Shown here: piece by piece, positions 7,662 to 14,905 of the stretch | Layout of the letters: each line of letters opens with the position of its first letter | Position numbering within the stretch: position 1 is the stretch's first letter | Origin: CAZXVU01 sp964644465 | GTDB taxonomy: Bacteria > Chlamydiota > Chlamydiia > Chlamydiales > SM23-39 | DNA length: 30,191 bases | NCBI GenBank assembly: GCA_964644465.1 | Contig: CAZXVU010000013.1 | Location: forward strand, 1-30,191 | Direction of reading: 5' to 3' | Made by a program: the position numbers and the translations under genes | The notes under the pieces: model-generated | The model's database searches: none | What the model was told of the DNA's origin: nothing | The model's input: only the letters and a program-made list of their open reading frames with translations

Positions 7662-7979
7662 TCAAGATAGGTTCTTATGGAGATATTCCATATCTATTTT
7701 AAGCCTCTCAGCAAATTGCTGGACTTTCTTGCTTAAAACAGCCGCATCTTTGTTCTGATTGAAAAGTTCGATTTTTTCTTTGATAGGAACGCGATGTTTC
7801 GCATTATCTGCGATCCATTTTCGGATTTTATCTGTGGTTTCAGCAATGGCTTTAGGGGTGATGTGTTTTTTTTCCGACTCCCATTGCTTAAGAAGTTTTT
7901 CCCTGGCGCGCCGAGTTTTAAGACTCTCTGTAGCGAGGGGTTTGTCGTCAATTTCAGATCTATCTTCAGCAAGACTCAT
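7662..7979 (-). CDS. Small charged hypothetical protein
   Basis: 105 residues, very rich in Lys, Glu and Asp, helical throughout, with no signal peptide or membrane segment. Two helices can be read: about residues 20-60 (LKTRRAREKLLKQWESEKK onward) and about 66-102 (IKEKIELFNQNKDAAVLSKK onward). I do not recognise a family. AGAGG lies six bases before the ATG, which supports real translation. It is upstream of tyrS on the same strand and divergent from rpiA. Its role is unknown; a nucleic-acid-binding or chaperone-like role would be guesswork. Confidence 0.7.
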   Translation of the reverse strand: MSLAEDRSEIDDKPLATESLKTRRAREKLLKQWESEKKHITPKAIAETTDKIRKWIADNAKHRVPIKEKIELFNQNKDAAVLSKKVQQFAERLKIDMEYLHKNLS

Positions 7980-8084
7980 GAGGAACCTCTAACTTTGCTA
8001 CTCCGCGGGCCTAACATATAAAAAAATGAGTTAAAGATCCACTAGAAAAGTTACCATCTTTTCCACTACATTAGAGGAAACGAA

Positions 8085-8099
8085 ATGGATCCTCTATGA
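8085..8099 (+). CDS. Four-codon leader ORF (MDPL) overlapping the rpiA start
   Basis: AGAGGA (8073-8078) is ideally placed, six bases before an ATG at 8085, but 17 bases from the rpiA ATG. That frame reads M-D-P-L-stop, and its TGA overlaps the rpiA ATG as ATGA (8096-8099). The geometry is that of translational coupling. Whether the peptide is made is inference. Confidence 0.4.
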   Translation: MDPL

Positions 8100-8773
8100 C
8101 AATTGAAAATGCTAAGAAAGCTGCCGGACACAAAGCGGCCGAATTTATAGAAAAAGGAATGATTGTCGGCTTAGGAACAGGGACGACAGCTTTTTATTTC
8201 ATCGAAAGCTTAATTAAACGGTGTAAGGAAGGGCTCAAGATCCAAGCCGTTTCCAGCTCGCGAGCTTCCGCTGAAATCGCCAAAAAAGGGGGGATTGAAA
8301 TCTTGGATATCAACTCCATTCCCCGTGTGGATATTACAGTTGATGGCGCCGATGAGATCGATCCCAAAAAAAGGATGATCAAAGGCGGAGGAGGCGCTCA
8401 TGTTCGGGAAAAAATCCTTGCAAGCTCCAGCAATGAAATGGTCGTCATCGTCGATGAAAGCAAACTTGTGATGACCGTAGGCCATGCAAAACTCCCTGTG
8501 GAAATCATCTTTTACGGATCCCCCGCTACTCGGGTAAAAATCGAAGAATTTGGCTATAGAGGAAAATGGAGGATGAACGAAGACGGAACCCTCTACATTA
8601 CGGAAAATGGGAACCTCCTTTTCGACATTCAATTCGACACTCCCCCCATGGCTCCTGAACAGCACCATGATCAACTCATCCGTATACCCGGAGTCGTCGA
8701 TACTGGCTTCTTCTTCAACCTTGCCGGCCGTGTTGTTGTAGGCTATCAAAATGGAACAACAAAGATCTTATAG
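8096..8773 (+). CDS. rpiA: Ribose-5-phosphate isomerase A
   Basis: 225 residues, typical of RpiA (about 220). It interconverts ribose-5-phosphate and ribulose-5-phosphate in the pentose phosphate pathway. Motifs are complete: phosphate-binding GLGTGTT (25-31), DGADEID (83-89), KGGGGA (96-101) followed by VREK with the catalytic-type Glu105, and the conserved SSR segment near 53-56. The start is set by the family N-terminus; the nearest Shine-Dalgarno fits an upstream mini-ORF rather than this ATG. It is divergent from the small gene at 7979 and appears monocistronic. In Chlamydia this enzyme feeds nucleotide and sugar metabolism. Confidence 0.96.
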   Translation: MTIENAKKAAGHKAAEFIEKGMIVGLGTGTTAFYFIESLIKRCKEGLKIQAVSSSRASAEIAKKGGIEILDINSIPRVDITVDGADEIDPKKRMIKGGGGAHVREKILASSSNEMVVIVDESKLVMTVGHAKLPVEIIFYGSPATRVKIEEFGYRGKWRMNEDGTLYITENGNLLFDIQFDTPPMAPEQHHDQLIRIPGVVDTGFFFNLAGRVVVGYQNGTTKIL

Positions 8774-8808
8774 AATTTATTTATGATGTATCATTAATTA
8801 TCTAGGTT

Positions 8809-8814
8809 TATAAT
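8809..8814 (+). promoter_or_regulatory. Perfect -10 box upstream of the 102-residue gene
   Basis: TATAAT stands 23 bases before the ATG at 8838 in an AT-rich stretch. There is no good -35 at 16-18 bases. Probably the promoter of the following small gene, but weakly supported. Confidence 0.35.
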
Positions 8815-8837
8815 TAAAATCAAACCGGAGGTAATTA

Positions 8838-9146
8838 ATGATTATTTCAAATCTTTCACCTATTGTAATACAGCAACCTGCAGAGACGTTTTGCTGCGCC
8901 TCAAACCTCATAGACCGGCTTAAAAAATGGCGTCCAGATCTCGATGAATCCAAACTTGAATGGATCGGATCTCAACAGATTACATGGAACGATGGATCAT
9001 TAGGGTGCCCGATGCCTGGCATGAACTACACACAGGCCCTAGTTCCCGGATATAAAATTCAATTTCAGTATGGCGAAGAGATCATTGAAGTACACACTGA
9101 TCACGCGATGCGTTCTTTCGCGATCCCAGGATATGGTTTCATTTAG
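8838..9146 (+). CDS. Small conserved protein with NDGSLGCP...YTQALVPGY core, function unknown
   Basis: 102 residues, with GGAGG six bases before the ATG. The central part, WNDGSLGCPMPGM then NYTQALVPGYKI, followed by a strand and EVHTDHAM, matches a widespread family of short bacterial proteins that I recall from actinobacteria, chloroflexi and Deinococcus relatives; no function is known to me. Here there is no signal peptide, and an extra pair of Cys (FCCAS, residues 18-22) precedes the core. Its stop shares three bases with the ptsH stop on the other strand. A 13-bp hairpin just past the stop may serve as its terminator. Horizontal acquisition is possible but unproven. Confidence 0.8.
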   Translation: MIISNLSPIVIQQPAETFCCASNLIDRLKKWRPDLDESKLEWIGSQQITWNDGSLGCPMPGMNYTQALVPGYKIQFQYGEEIIEVHTDHAMRSFAIPGYGFI

Positions 9147-9421
9147 TATTTTATGTTAAAGCGGTTCTGAGCGAGTTTCAGAATCGCTTTTACAGCAGCT
9201 TCTGCGTCGTCTCCAACAGCTTCTACACCAATTTTCGCGCCTCTTTCTGCAGCAAGCATTAAAATGCCCAGCAAAGACTTTGCATTCACTACATAGTTCT
9301 TATAGGAAAGATGTACTTGAGCATTGAAATTAGCGGCGCATTTTACAAGTTCCGTCGAGGGGCGGGTATGAAGTCCCTTATCATTGAGGACTACAAAGAT
9401 CGCTTTTGCTTTTTGTTTCAT
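9143..9421 (-). CDS. ptsH: HPr phosphocarrier protein of the PTS
   Basis: 92 residues from ATG at 9421. HPr carries phosphate from PEP-phosphorylated enzyme I. The active-site loop is KGLHTRPSTEL with His18 (equivalent to His15), and the regulatory-site loop is NAKSLLGILML with Ser49 (equivalent to Ser46, the HPr kinase site). The C-terminal helix DDAEAAVKAILKL is normal. I prefer this start over longer options because the frame upstream runs through the hairpin after pepF. No strong Shine-Dalgarno is visible. No ptsI or EII gene lies nearby; chlamydiae keep a reduced, probably regulatory PTS. The last codons form half of a hairpin that may end transcription of the facing gene. Confidence 0.93.
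   Translation of the reverse strand: MKQKAKAIFVVLNDKGLHTRPSTELVKCAANFNAQVHLSYKNYVVNAKSLLGILMLAAERGAKIGVEAVGDDAEAAVKAILKLAQNRFNIKY
9158..9191 (+). terminator. Hairpin inside the 3' end of ptsH, possible terminator for the facing gene
   Basis: AAAGCGGTTCTGA (9158-9170) pairs with TCAGAATCGCTTT (9178-9190), 13 pairs with one G-U, loop of seven, followed by only four T. It begins 11 bases after the stop of the plus-strand 102-residue gene but lies within codons of ptsH on the other strand, so both functions share the same bases. Confidence 0.45.
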
Positions 9422-9497
9422 GATTGTTGCCAATTTCCACACCCGGCAGATGTAGGAGTTAACCCAAATCATGATATTTTGCAAATCTTTTTTTAAA

Positions 9498-9523
9498 AGC
9501 AGGATAGAGAAACCTATCCTGCT
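9498..9523 (-). terminator. Hairpin after pepF, likely terminator
   Basis: AGCAGGATAG and CTATCCTGCT form a perfect 10-bp stem with a six-base loop, starting 14 bases after the pepF stop and followed on the minus strand by a short T-run. The T-run is short, so termination may be partial with read-through into ptsH. Confidence 0.55.
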
Positions 9524-9537
9524 CATCGTGTCATTTA

Positions 9538-11334
9538 CTACAGGATTTTTTTAAGCTCTTTCAAAAGGTCCGCAAAATGATTCAAGGCTGAATCGACTGG
9601 CTCGCTGGTTCGCATATTGACCCCTGCTGATTCAAGCAGATCTAGAGGATATTTACTTCCTCCAGATGAGAGAAACTCAAGGTAGCGCTCGCGCGCCTCG
9701 TCTGAGGCCATAGCCTTTTGGAAAAGAGTGAGCGCAGCGCTCAGGCCTGTCGCATACTGATAGACATAGAAATTGTAATAGAAGTGTGGAATCCTCGCCC
9801 ATTCGATCTCAAGCTCTGGATCCAAGACAATTTCTGGTCCATAATATTCTCGATTCAACTGCAGATAATGTTGTTTAAGTAAGGTTGGAGTCAGTGTTAC
9901 TCCCTCTTCAACCCACTTATGGAGCTTCAGCTCGAACTCCGCAAACATAGTCTGGCGGAAAATCGTACCGCGTATCCCCTCGATTTCATAATTGATCAAA
10001 TAAGCGAGGTCTTTCTTGGACTTCGCTTTTGATTTGAGATGTGTTAAAAGGAGCTGCTCATTGAAGGTGGAAGCGACTTCAGCGACAAAAATAGGATATT
10101 GTGAATAAACATAGGGCTGGTTCATCCGGCTTAAAAGGCTGTGCATGCTATGTCCCGCTTCATGAGCAAGCGTCAGAACATCATTTAAGGTCTCATGAAA
10201 GTTCATCAGGATATAAGGCATGCTATCGTAACAGCCACTTGAATAGGCGCCGCTTCGCTTCCGAGCATTCTCATAAACATCGACCCATCGGTCATTAATC
10301 AACCCCTTTTTCAGATAGCCCTGATACGCTTCTCCAAGAGGTGCAACAGAATCGACAACAGCATCCCTTGCTTCTTGATAACTCATATTCGATTGCGATT
10401 CTTCTACTAAAGGCACATAGAGATCGTACAAATGGATTTCATCGAGTTTCAAAAGTTTTTTTCGTAAAGCGATGTATTGATGCATGAGAGGCAGCTTCGC
10501 TCGCACAGATGCAATCAACCGTTCATAGACTGCAGGGTCGATTTGATGAGGGAAAAGAGCTGCTTCTATACAGCTTTTGAAGTTCCTTGCCCGAGAGAAA
10601 AATAGATGGCTTTGCATCTGTCCTTGCAGAAGTTCGCAGATCGTATTGGCATGCGCTTCGAAGCCGCGATGCAAGTTTTCAAATGCACTGCGTCGCAACT
10701 GCCGATCGGGACTTCTCATGTAGGAAAGGTAGGTGCCATTTGAAAGAGCGTGCTCTTTCCCATTCGAATCGATGGCTGGTTTGAATGTCATATCCGCGTT
10801 GTTCAAAGCGCCAAAAGCTTTGTAGGAAGTATCAAGCGCCTTACCGCTCAGGGCCATGAACTCTTCAAGCTGAGGAGTCAAAGTATGAGGGCGCATCCGT
10901 CCCAGTTTCTTGAAATAGAATTGGTAGGGTGTCAAAGAAGGATGCGATGTCAATTGTCGGAACTCTCTTTCATTCAAAGCCAAAAGTTCCGGCTCAATCC
11001 AGGAAGTCTCTAATACAAAGTCATGCATGAGACTGGAGATCATCCCAAAATCGCTTTTGAAAGTGTCATTGCCGAGATCTTCATCGACACGAAGATGAGC
11101 ATAGGTGTGCAACTTTGAGAGCTTCCTATCCAAATTGAGATAGGTTTCCATTAAAGAAGCTGCGACAGTCGGATCATTCAACTGCCCCTTATAAGTATGT
11201 AAGTCGGGCCAGCGAGGTGATCTTTCCTCTCCTTTAACTTGAACCAGCTCCTGTTTCCAAGCCTCTGGATTTGGATAGAGGGCTTCAACATTCCAACGGT
11301 CTTCCAGGGGGATTTCATTGCGGCTTTTTGGCAT
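9538..11334 (-). CDS. pepF: Oligoendopeptidase F (M3 family zinc metallopeptidase)
   Basis: 598 residues from ATG at 11334, chosen because AAGGAG stands seven bases upstream; the frame extends 45 codons further but without a ribosome-binding site and through the groES control region. The zinc site HEAGH (391-395) is within TLAHEAGHSMHSLLS, the M3 signature, and the segment FVAEVASTFNEQLLL downstream supplies the third zinc ligand. The N-terminal helical part (about 1-200) is as in PepF/M3B enzymes. It cleaves peptides of roughly 7-17 residues in the cytoplasm, recycling peptides that may enter by Opp-type uptake. It is divergent from groES, as in the chlamydial CT112-CT111-CT110 cluster that I recall. 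No anomalies. Confidence 0.96.
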   Translation of the reverse strand: MPKSRNEIPLEDRWNVEALYPNPEAWKQELVQVKGEERSPRWPDLHTYKGQLNDPTVAASLMETYLNLDRKLSKLHTYAHLRVDEDLGNDTFKSDFGMISSLMHDFVLETSWIEPELLALNEREFRQLTSHPSLTPYQFYFKKLGRMRPHTLTPQLEEFMALSGKALDTSYKAFGALNNADMTFKPAIDSNGKEHALSNGTYLSYMRSPDRQLRRSAFENLHRGFEAHANTICELLQGQMQSHLFFSRARNFKSCIEAALFPHQIDPAVYERLIASVRAKLPLMHQYIALRKKLLKLDEIHLYDLYVPLVEESQSNMSYQEARDAVVDSVAPLGEAYQGYLKKGLINDRWVDVYENARKRSGAYSSGCYDSMPYILMNFHETLNDVLTLAHEAGHSMHSLLSRMNQPYVYSQYPIFVAEVASTFNEQLLLTHLKSKAKSKKDLAYLINYEIEGIRGTIFRQTMFAEFELKLHKWVEEGVTLTPTLLKQHYLQLNREYYGPEIVLDPELEIEWARIPHFYYNFYVYQYATGLSAALTLFQKAMASDEARERYLEFLSSGGSKYPLDLLESAGVNMRTSEPVDSALNHFADLLKELKKIL

Positions 11335-11417
11335 GGATATCTCCTTTTCTAACTTACTGGAATTTAAAGAGTTCATCGTTTCTCCGCAAGGGAGAAAAGC
11401 GATTGCCGCAGAAGGGA

Positions 11418-11444
11418 TTAGCAATCTGGACAATATTCTGCTAA
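11418..11444 (+). promoter_or_regulatory. Degenerate CIRCE (HrcA operator) upstream of groES
   Basis: TTAGCAATC, nine bases, then TTCTGCTAA. Compared with the CIRCE consensus (TTAGCACTC, nine bases, GAGTGCTAA) the left half matches 8 of 9 and the right half 6 of 9, with exact spacing. It lies seven bases upstream of the likely -35 of groESL. HrcA repression of groESL through CIRCE is established in Chlamydia; its action here is inferred. Confidence 0.6.
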
Positions 11445-11450
11445 ATCTTG

Positions 11451-11480
11451 TTGCAAAAAAACAGCTCATTTCGCTATATT
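11451..11480 (+). promoter_or_regulatory. Candidate groESL promoter
   Basis: TTGCAA (11451-11456), an 18-base spacer, then TATATT (11475-11480), about 80 bases before the groES ATG and directly after the CIRCE-like element. A second -10-like TAGAAT follows at 11487-11492. This is the best promoter-like match in the pepF-groES interval. Confidence 0.5.
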
Positions 11481-11559
11481 CCTATCTAGAATCAAATTCA
11501 AAAATCTGCTTTTAAGGCCCTCTGCCTTAGAGCGGACGAAATAACAGGAGAAACTACCA

Positions 11560-11874
11560 ATGGCACAACAAACAGCAAAAAAAATTACGTTGAAACCATT
11601 AGGAAATCGTGTTTTAGCCCAACGGCTGGAACCGCAAGAAACAATGAAGGGAGGAATCATCCTTCCCGATTCAGCTAAGAAGAAACAAGAAAAGGCGAAA
11701 GTCGTCGCCGTAGGACCCGGAAAAAGGCTCGACGATGGAAAAGTACACCCCGTCCCTGTTAAGTTAGGCGACGTCATCCTCATGGACAAATATTCTGGCC
11801 AGGAAGTGACGATCGATGACGAGGAATATATGATTTTAAAAGCTGACGACATCATTGCAATCATCGAAGAGTAA
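11560..11874 (+). CDS. groES: Co-chaperonin GroES
   Basis: 104 residues, with AGGAG nine bases before the ATG. The heptameric lid of the GroEL folding chamber. The order is normal: LKPLGNRVLAQRLEPQET, the mobile loop KGGIILPDSAKKK with the GGIILP contact for GroEL, then KVVAVGPGKR, LGDVILMDKYSGQEV, and the end EEYMILKADDIIAIIEE. A slight N-terminal extension (MAQQTAKK) is seen. It is 14 bases upstream of groEL, in a heat-shock operon headed by a CIRCE-like element. Confidence 0.98.
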   Translation: MAQQTAKKITLKPLGNRVLAQRLEPQETMKGGIILPDSAKKKQEKAKVVAVGPGKRLDDGKVHPVPVKLGDVILMDKYSGQEVTIDDEEYMILKADDIIAIIEE

Positions 11875-11888
11875 GGAGAAATTTTACT

Positions 11889-13517
11889 ATGGCACCAAAA
11901 AATATTAAGTTCAAGGAAGACGCACGCCAAAAAATCTTGAAAGGCGTACGCACATTGGCATCCGCCGTGAAGGTCACTTTAGGACCAAAAGGGCGCAACG
12001 TCGTAATCGACTCTAAATTCGGATCTCCTAAAATTACGAAAGACGGCGTGACCGTTGCTAAAGAAATCGAGCTCGAAGATAAGCACGAGAATATGGGCGC
12101 TCAGATGGTGAAAGAAGTCGCCAGCAAAACGGCTGATAAAGCCGGCGACGGCACCACAACGGCGACTGTCCTTGCCGAGGCTATTTATCATGAAGGCCTT
12201 CGCAACGTCACAGCAGGCGCGAACCCGATGGAAATCAAAAAAGGGATCGAACTCGCAGTGAATACTGTAGTCGATGAATTGAAGAAGCTGAGCAAGCCGA
12301 TCAAAGATACAAAAGAAATCGCGCAAGTAGCCACTATTTCTGCAAACGGCGACTCCGATATCGGCTCCATCATTGCTAAAGCGATGGAAAAAGTCGGTAA
12401 AGACGGCACCATCACAGTAGAAGAAGCGAAAGGCTTCGAGACCACTCTCGACGTCGTTGAAGGGATGAATTTCGACAGAGGATACGTCTCTGCCTATTTC
12501 GTCACCAACGCCGAAGCCCTCACTACAGAATATGAAAATGCTTATGTTCTGATTTATGAGAAAAAGATCTCTTCGATGAAAGAGTTCCTCCCTGTCCTTC
12601 AAGCTGCCGCAGAGTCGGGAAAACCCCTCCTCGTGATCGCTGAAGATGTCGAAGGAGAAGCTCTTGCAACGCTCGTTGTCAACCGCCTCCGCGCCGGCCT
12701 CAAAGTCGTCGCAGTGAAAGCGCCTGGCTTCGGCGACCGCCGCAAAGCGATGCTTGAAGATATCGCGATCTTGACAGGCGGACAATTCGTCAGCGAAGAA
12801 CTCGGCATCCAACTCGAGAAAGTCACTCTCGACATGCTGGGCCGCGTGAAAAAAGTCCTCGTGAAGAAAGAAGACACCACGCTCATCGATGGCGCTGGCA
12901 ACAAAAAAGCGATCCAAGACCGTATCGCTCTTCTGAAGCGTCAAATCCAGGAAGCGACATCCGACTACGACAAAGAAAAACTCCAAGAGCGCCTTGCTAA
13001 GCTCTCTGGCGGAGTAGCTGTCATCCGAGTAGGAGCCGCAACCGAAGTGGAAATGAAAGAGAAAAAAGACCGCGTCGACGATGCGAAAGAAGCGACCAAA
13101 GCAGCTGTCGAGGAAGGAATTGTTCCTGGCGGCGGCGCAGCCCTAATCCGCTGCTTGCCTGCATTGGAAAAAATGCTCGCGAAACTCTCCGGCGATATCA
13201 AAATCGGCGCTGAGATCATCGCTCGCTCCCTTGTTTATCCATTGCGCCAAATCGCAGAAAACGCAGGGAAAGAAGGATCGATCGTCGTCCAAAAAGTATC
13301 TTCGATGAATCAATATGAAGGTTACGACGCCCGCGAAGATGTTTACGTCAATATGGTGGAAAAAGGCATTGTCGACCCAACAAAGGTCGTCCGCTGCGCA
13401 TTGCAGTATGCCGCTTCCATCGCCGGCCTCCTCCTCACAACAGAAGCTATCATCACTGATGAAGAGCAGGAAAAACCAGCAGCAGCTGCTGCCGGCGGCG
13501 GAGAAATGGACTACTAA
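11889..13517 (+). CDS. groEL: Chaperonin GroEL (Hsp60)
   Basis: 542 residues, the full family length, preceded by AAGGAG (11874-11879), nine bases before the ATG. A double-ring ATPase that folds proteins with GroES in the cytoplasm. Signatures: LGPKGRNVVI, the KDGVTVAKEI segment, catalytic AGDGTTTATVLA with Asp87, the apical-domain run KAPGFGDRRKAMLEDIA and the C-terminal RVDDAKEATKAAVEEGIVPGGGAAL. The C-terminus ends in AAAAAGGGEMDY instead of the classical GGM tail. Codon use is visibly more GC-rich and regular than its neighbours, consistent with high expression; this also creates a long meaningless antisense frame. It is followed by a palindromic element and a strong terminator. Confidence 0.99.
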   Translation: MAPKNIKFKEDARQKILKGVRTLASAVKVTLGPKGRNVVIDSKFGSPKITKDGVTVAKEIELEDKHENMGAQMVKEVASKTADKAGDGTTTATVLAEAIYHEGLRNVTAGANPMEIKKGIELAVNTVVDELKKLSKPIKDTKEIAQVATISANGDSDIGSIIAKAMEKVGKDGTITVEEAKGFETTLDVVEGMNFDRGYVSAYFVTNAEALTTEYENAYVLIYEKKISSMKEFLPVLQAAAESGKPLLVIAEDVEGEALATLVVNRLRAGLKVVAVKAPGFGDRRKAMLEDIAILTGGQFVSEELGIQLEKVTLDMLGRVKKVLVKKEDTTLIDGAGNKKAIQDRIALLKRQIQEATSDYDKEKLQERLAKLSGGVAVIRVGAATEVEMKEKKDRVDDAKEATKAAVEEGIVPGGGAALIRCLPALEKMLAKLSGDIKIGAEIIARSLVYPLRQIAENAGKEGSIVVQKVSSMNQYEGYDAREDVYVNMVEKGIVDPTKVVRCALQYAASIAGLLLTTEAIITDEEQEKPAAAAAGGGEMDY

Positions 13518-13546
13518 GAAAAAGTAGGAAATATGAATTATGAATG

Positions 13547-13623
13547 CTGAAATCGTCGGGGCCGCCGGGGTCCCCAAAGATGCATCATCTTTGGGGTGGT
13601 CGCCCCCGCACCCCAGTGTTCAG
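13547..13623. repeat. GC-rich nested palindromic element between groEL and its terminator
   Basis: The core is a perfect 11-bp stem, CCCCAAAGATG-CAT-CATCTTTGGGG (13572-13596). Outside it, G-runs on the left face C-runs on the right, and the outermost pair is CTGAA (13547) with TTCAG (13623). It is much richer in GC than the surrounding DNA and no T-run follows, so it is not a terminator by itself. It resembles a REP/MITE-like intergenic repeat; copy number cannot be judged from one window. Confidence 0.5.
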
Positions 13624-13632
13624 TAGTATTAA

Positions 13633-13662
13633 GGCTCTCGGGAAACCGAGGGCCTTTTTTTT
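13633..13662 (+). terminator. Rho-independent terminator of groESL
   Basis: GGCTCTCGG-GAAA-CCGAGGGCC, nine pairs including one G-U, closed by a GAAA tetraloop and followed by eight T. It stands 115 bases after the groEL stop and just before the next plus-strand gene. Confidence 0.88.
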
Positions 13663-13680
13663 ACAGTTTAAGAGGGACTC

Positions 13681-14106
13681 ATGAATGAAAATGAAGTAAT
13701 AACAAGAAAACAGTGGCTCACAGTCCTTATTGCATCCGGGGTATTGAATCTCTGTTATTTCGCCTCTCAAACTCCAGGAAATCCAGCATATTCTCAATTT
13801 CCCGAGTGGGTTAGCTATCTTATTTTGGCTATTAATGGCCTATCGTTATTGCTTTTTAGTTATATCTTTTATCGATGCATCTATCGGAAGCCAGGAACCA
13901 AACTCCTCATGTTCATCCTGATTACTGCTCCTATCGCGATGTTCGCCGCCATTTTAGGATATATCTCCGGCAAGGTTCCTCTGCCGTCGAATACATGGCT
14001 CTGGGCACACACTCTTGTCAGTAATGTATTGGGCGTTTGGTGGTACATTCTGAATTTAAAAATGAGACGGATCAACAAAAAGCTACAAAAGACAGCAACT
14101 ATTTAG
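13681..14106 (+). CDS. Small four-helix membrane protein, unknown
   Basis: 141 residues, with AGAGGG shortly before the ATG. Four hydrophobic segments are visible at about residues 14-30, 43-66, 72-95 and 103-124, with a basic C-terminus (KMRRINKKLQK) that should lie in the cytoplasm. Polar residues are few, and no family motif was recognised. It follows the groESL terminator and may be transcribed separately. Its end overlaps the end of the facing AsmA-like gene by eight bases. Function unknown. Confidence 0.75.
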   Translation: MNENEVITRKQWLTVLIASGVLNLCYFASQTPGNPAYSQFPEWVSYLILAINGLSLLLFSYIFYRCIYRKPGTKLLMFILITAPIAMFAAILGYISGKVPLPSNTWLWAHTLVSNVLGVWWYILNLKMRRINKKLQKTATI

Positions 14107-14758
14107 ATCCGAAAACGTCGAATGGAAGAGGGTTCGTGACCTTCTCAATAATATTTTCAGGATTGAAAAGCTCCTGAATATATTTTTGCATTCCAGCCCC
14201 CTCAAAAATTTTGGAGATCAATTCTTTTGTTGGGAAACCCTGTTTGCTATCTATTTCGTCAAATTCCATCCGATCAATAGTTTTGGTCTGAGAAGCAACG
14301 CCCAAACCCTCCAATCCTCGAATCTCTATTTTCATATTTGTCAGAATTAAATGATGGATAATGATTTCCCGCGTGTTCGGCTCATCAGGGATTTTTGAAC
14401 CGAGTTTTGCCCAATTATTTTTTGCTCCTGTGGAATCGGTCACGATAATCGTCATGAGAACGTTATCTATCTCAATCTTATCGATGATGCAAGGATCTCC
14501 GAAAATATGTTTCAATTGATAATCGATTTCGGTTCGTTCTGCCTTAAACGCATAAGGGAGGCTGTATCCTCGCGGATTGGGAACTTTGAAGTTCTTCATG
14601 ATCGTTTGGCTCGGCCACATGCTCATAGACCCTATGGAAATAGGTATTTTCATACGAGATGTTAAATAGGAAGACATAATAGGAGCTTTGATGAGCCAAA
14701 GAAAAACAATGGACCCCAAAATAATCAAAAGAATGATGCCCCCACCGAGCTTTTTCAT
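14099..14758 (-). CDS. Short AsmA-like, membrane-anchored periplasmic protein
   Basis: 219 residues: one N-terminal membrane segment (about 5-24), then a periplasmic part. Residues about 36-110 follow the start of AsmA/DUF748-type proteins: IPISIGSMSMWPSQTI, then FKVPNPRGYSLPYAFKAE, then a strand pair ending CIIDKIEIDNVLMTI. AsmA-like proteins are large and are linked to outer-membrane lipid transport and assembly; this one holds only about one repeat unit plus a helical tail, which is short for the family. No strong ribosome-binding site. The facing gene overlaps it by eight bases. The AsmA assignment is by pattern, moderately sure; a truncated relic is the alternative. Confidence 0.65.
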   Translation of the reverse strand: MKKLGGGIILLIILGSIVFLWLIKAPIMSSYLTSRMKIPISIGSMSMWPSQTIMKNFKVPNPRGYSLPYAFKAERTEIDYQLKHIFGDPCIIDKIEIDNVLMTIIVTDSTGAKNNWAKLGSKIPDEPNTREIIIHHLILTNMKIEIRGLEGLGVASQTKTIDRMEFDEIDSKQGFPTKELISKIFEGAGMQKYIQELFNPENIIEKVTNPLPFDVFGSK

Positions 14759-14905
14759 AGTGAACCTATACCTCTACTCTCAAAATGAACCATTGTACTA
14801 TTTTTTAGAACCATAAAAAAATTTCCAAAGAAAAGGTTCTTGGGCTCAAATTAATAAAACTGTCGCAGGAAAGTATTAGAATTGTGTAAAAGAGACGTTT
14901 CCTAA

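Noticed and set aside
8210..8749. 179-residue frame antisense to rpiA
   Set aside because: Lies within rpiA, no start signals, low-complexity shadow composition.
11335..11469. 45-codon N-terminal extension of pepF with a signal-like hydrophobic stretch
   Set aside because: A strong Shine-Dalgarno precedes the internal ATG at 11334 where the family begins, and the extension would run through the groES operator and promoter.
11979..12986. 335-residue open frame antisense to groEL
   Set aside because: It lies fully inside the unmistakable groEL gene, has no ribosome-binding site, and its composition is explained by the strong codon bias of groEL.
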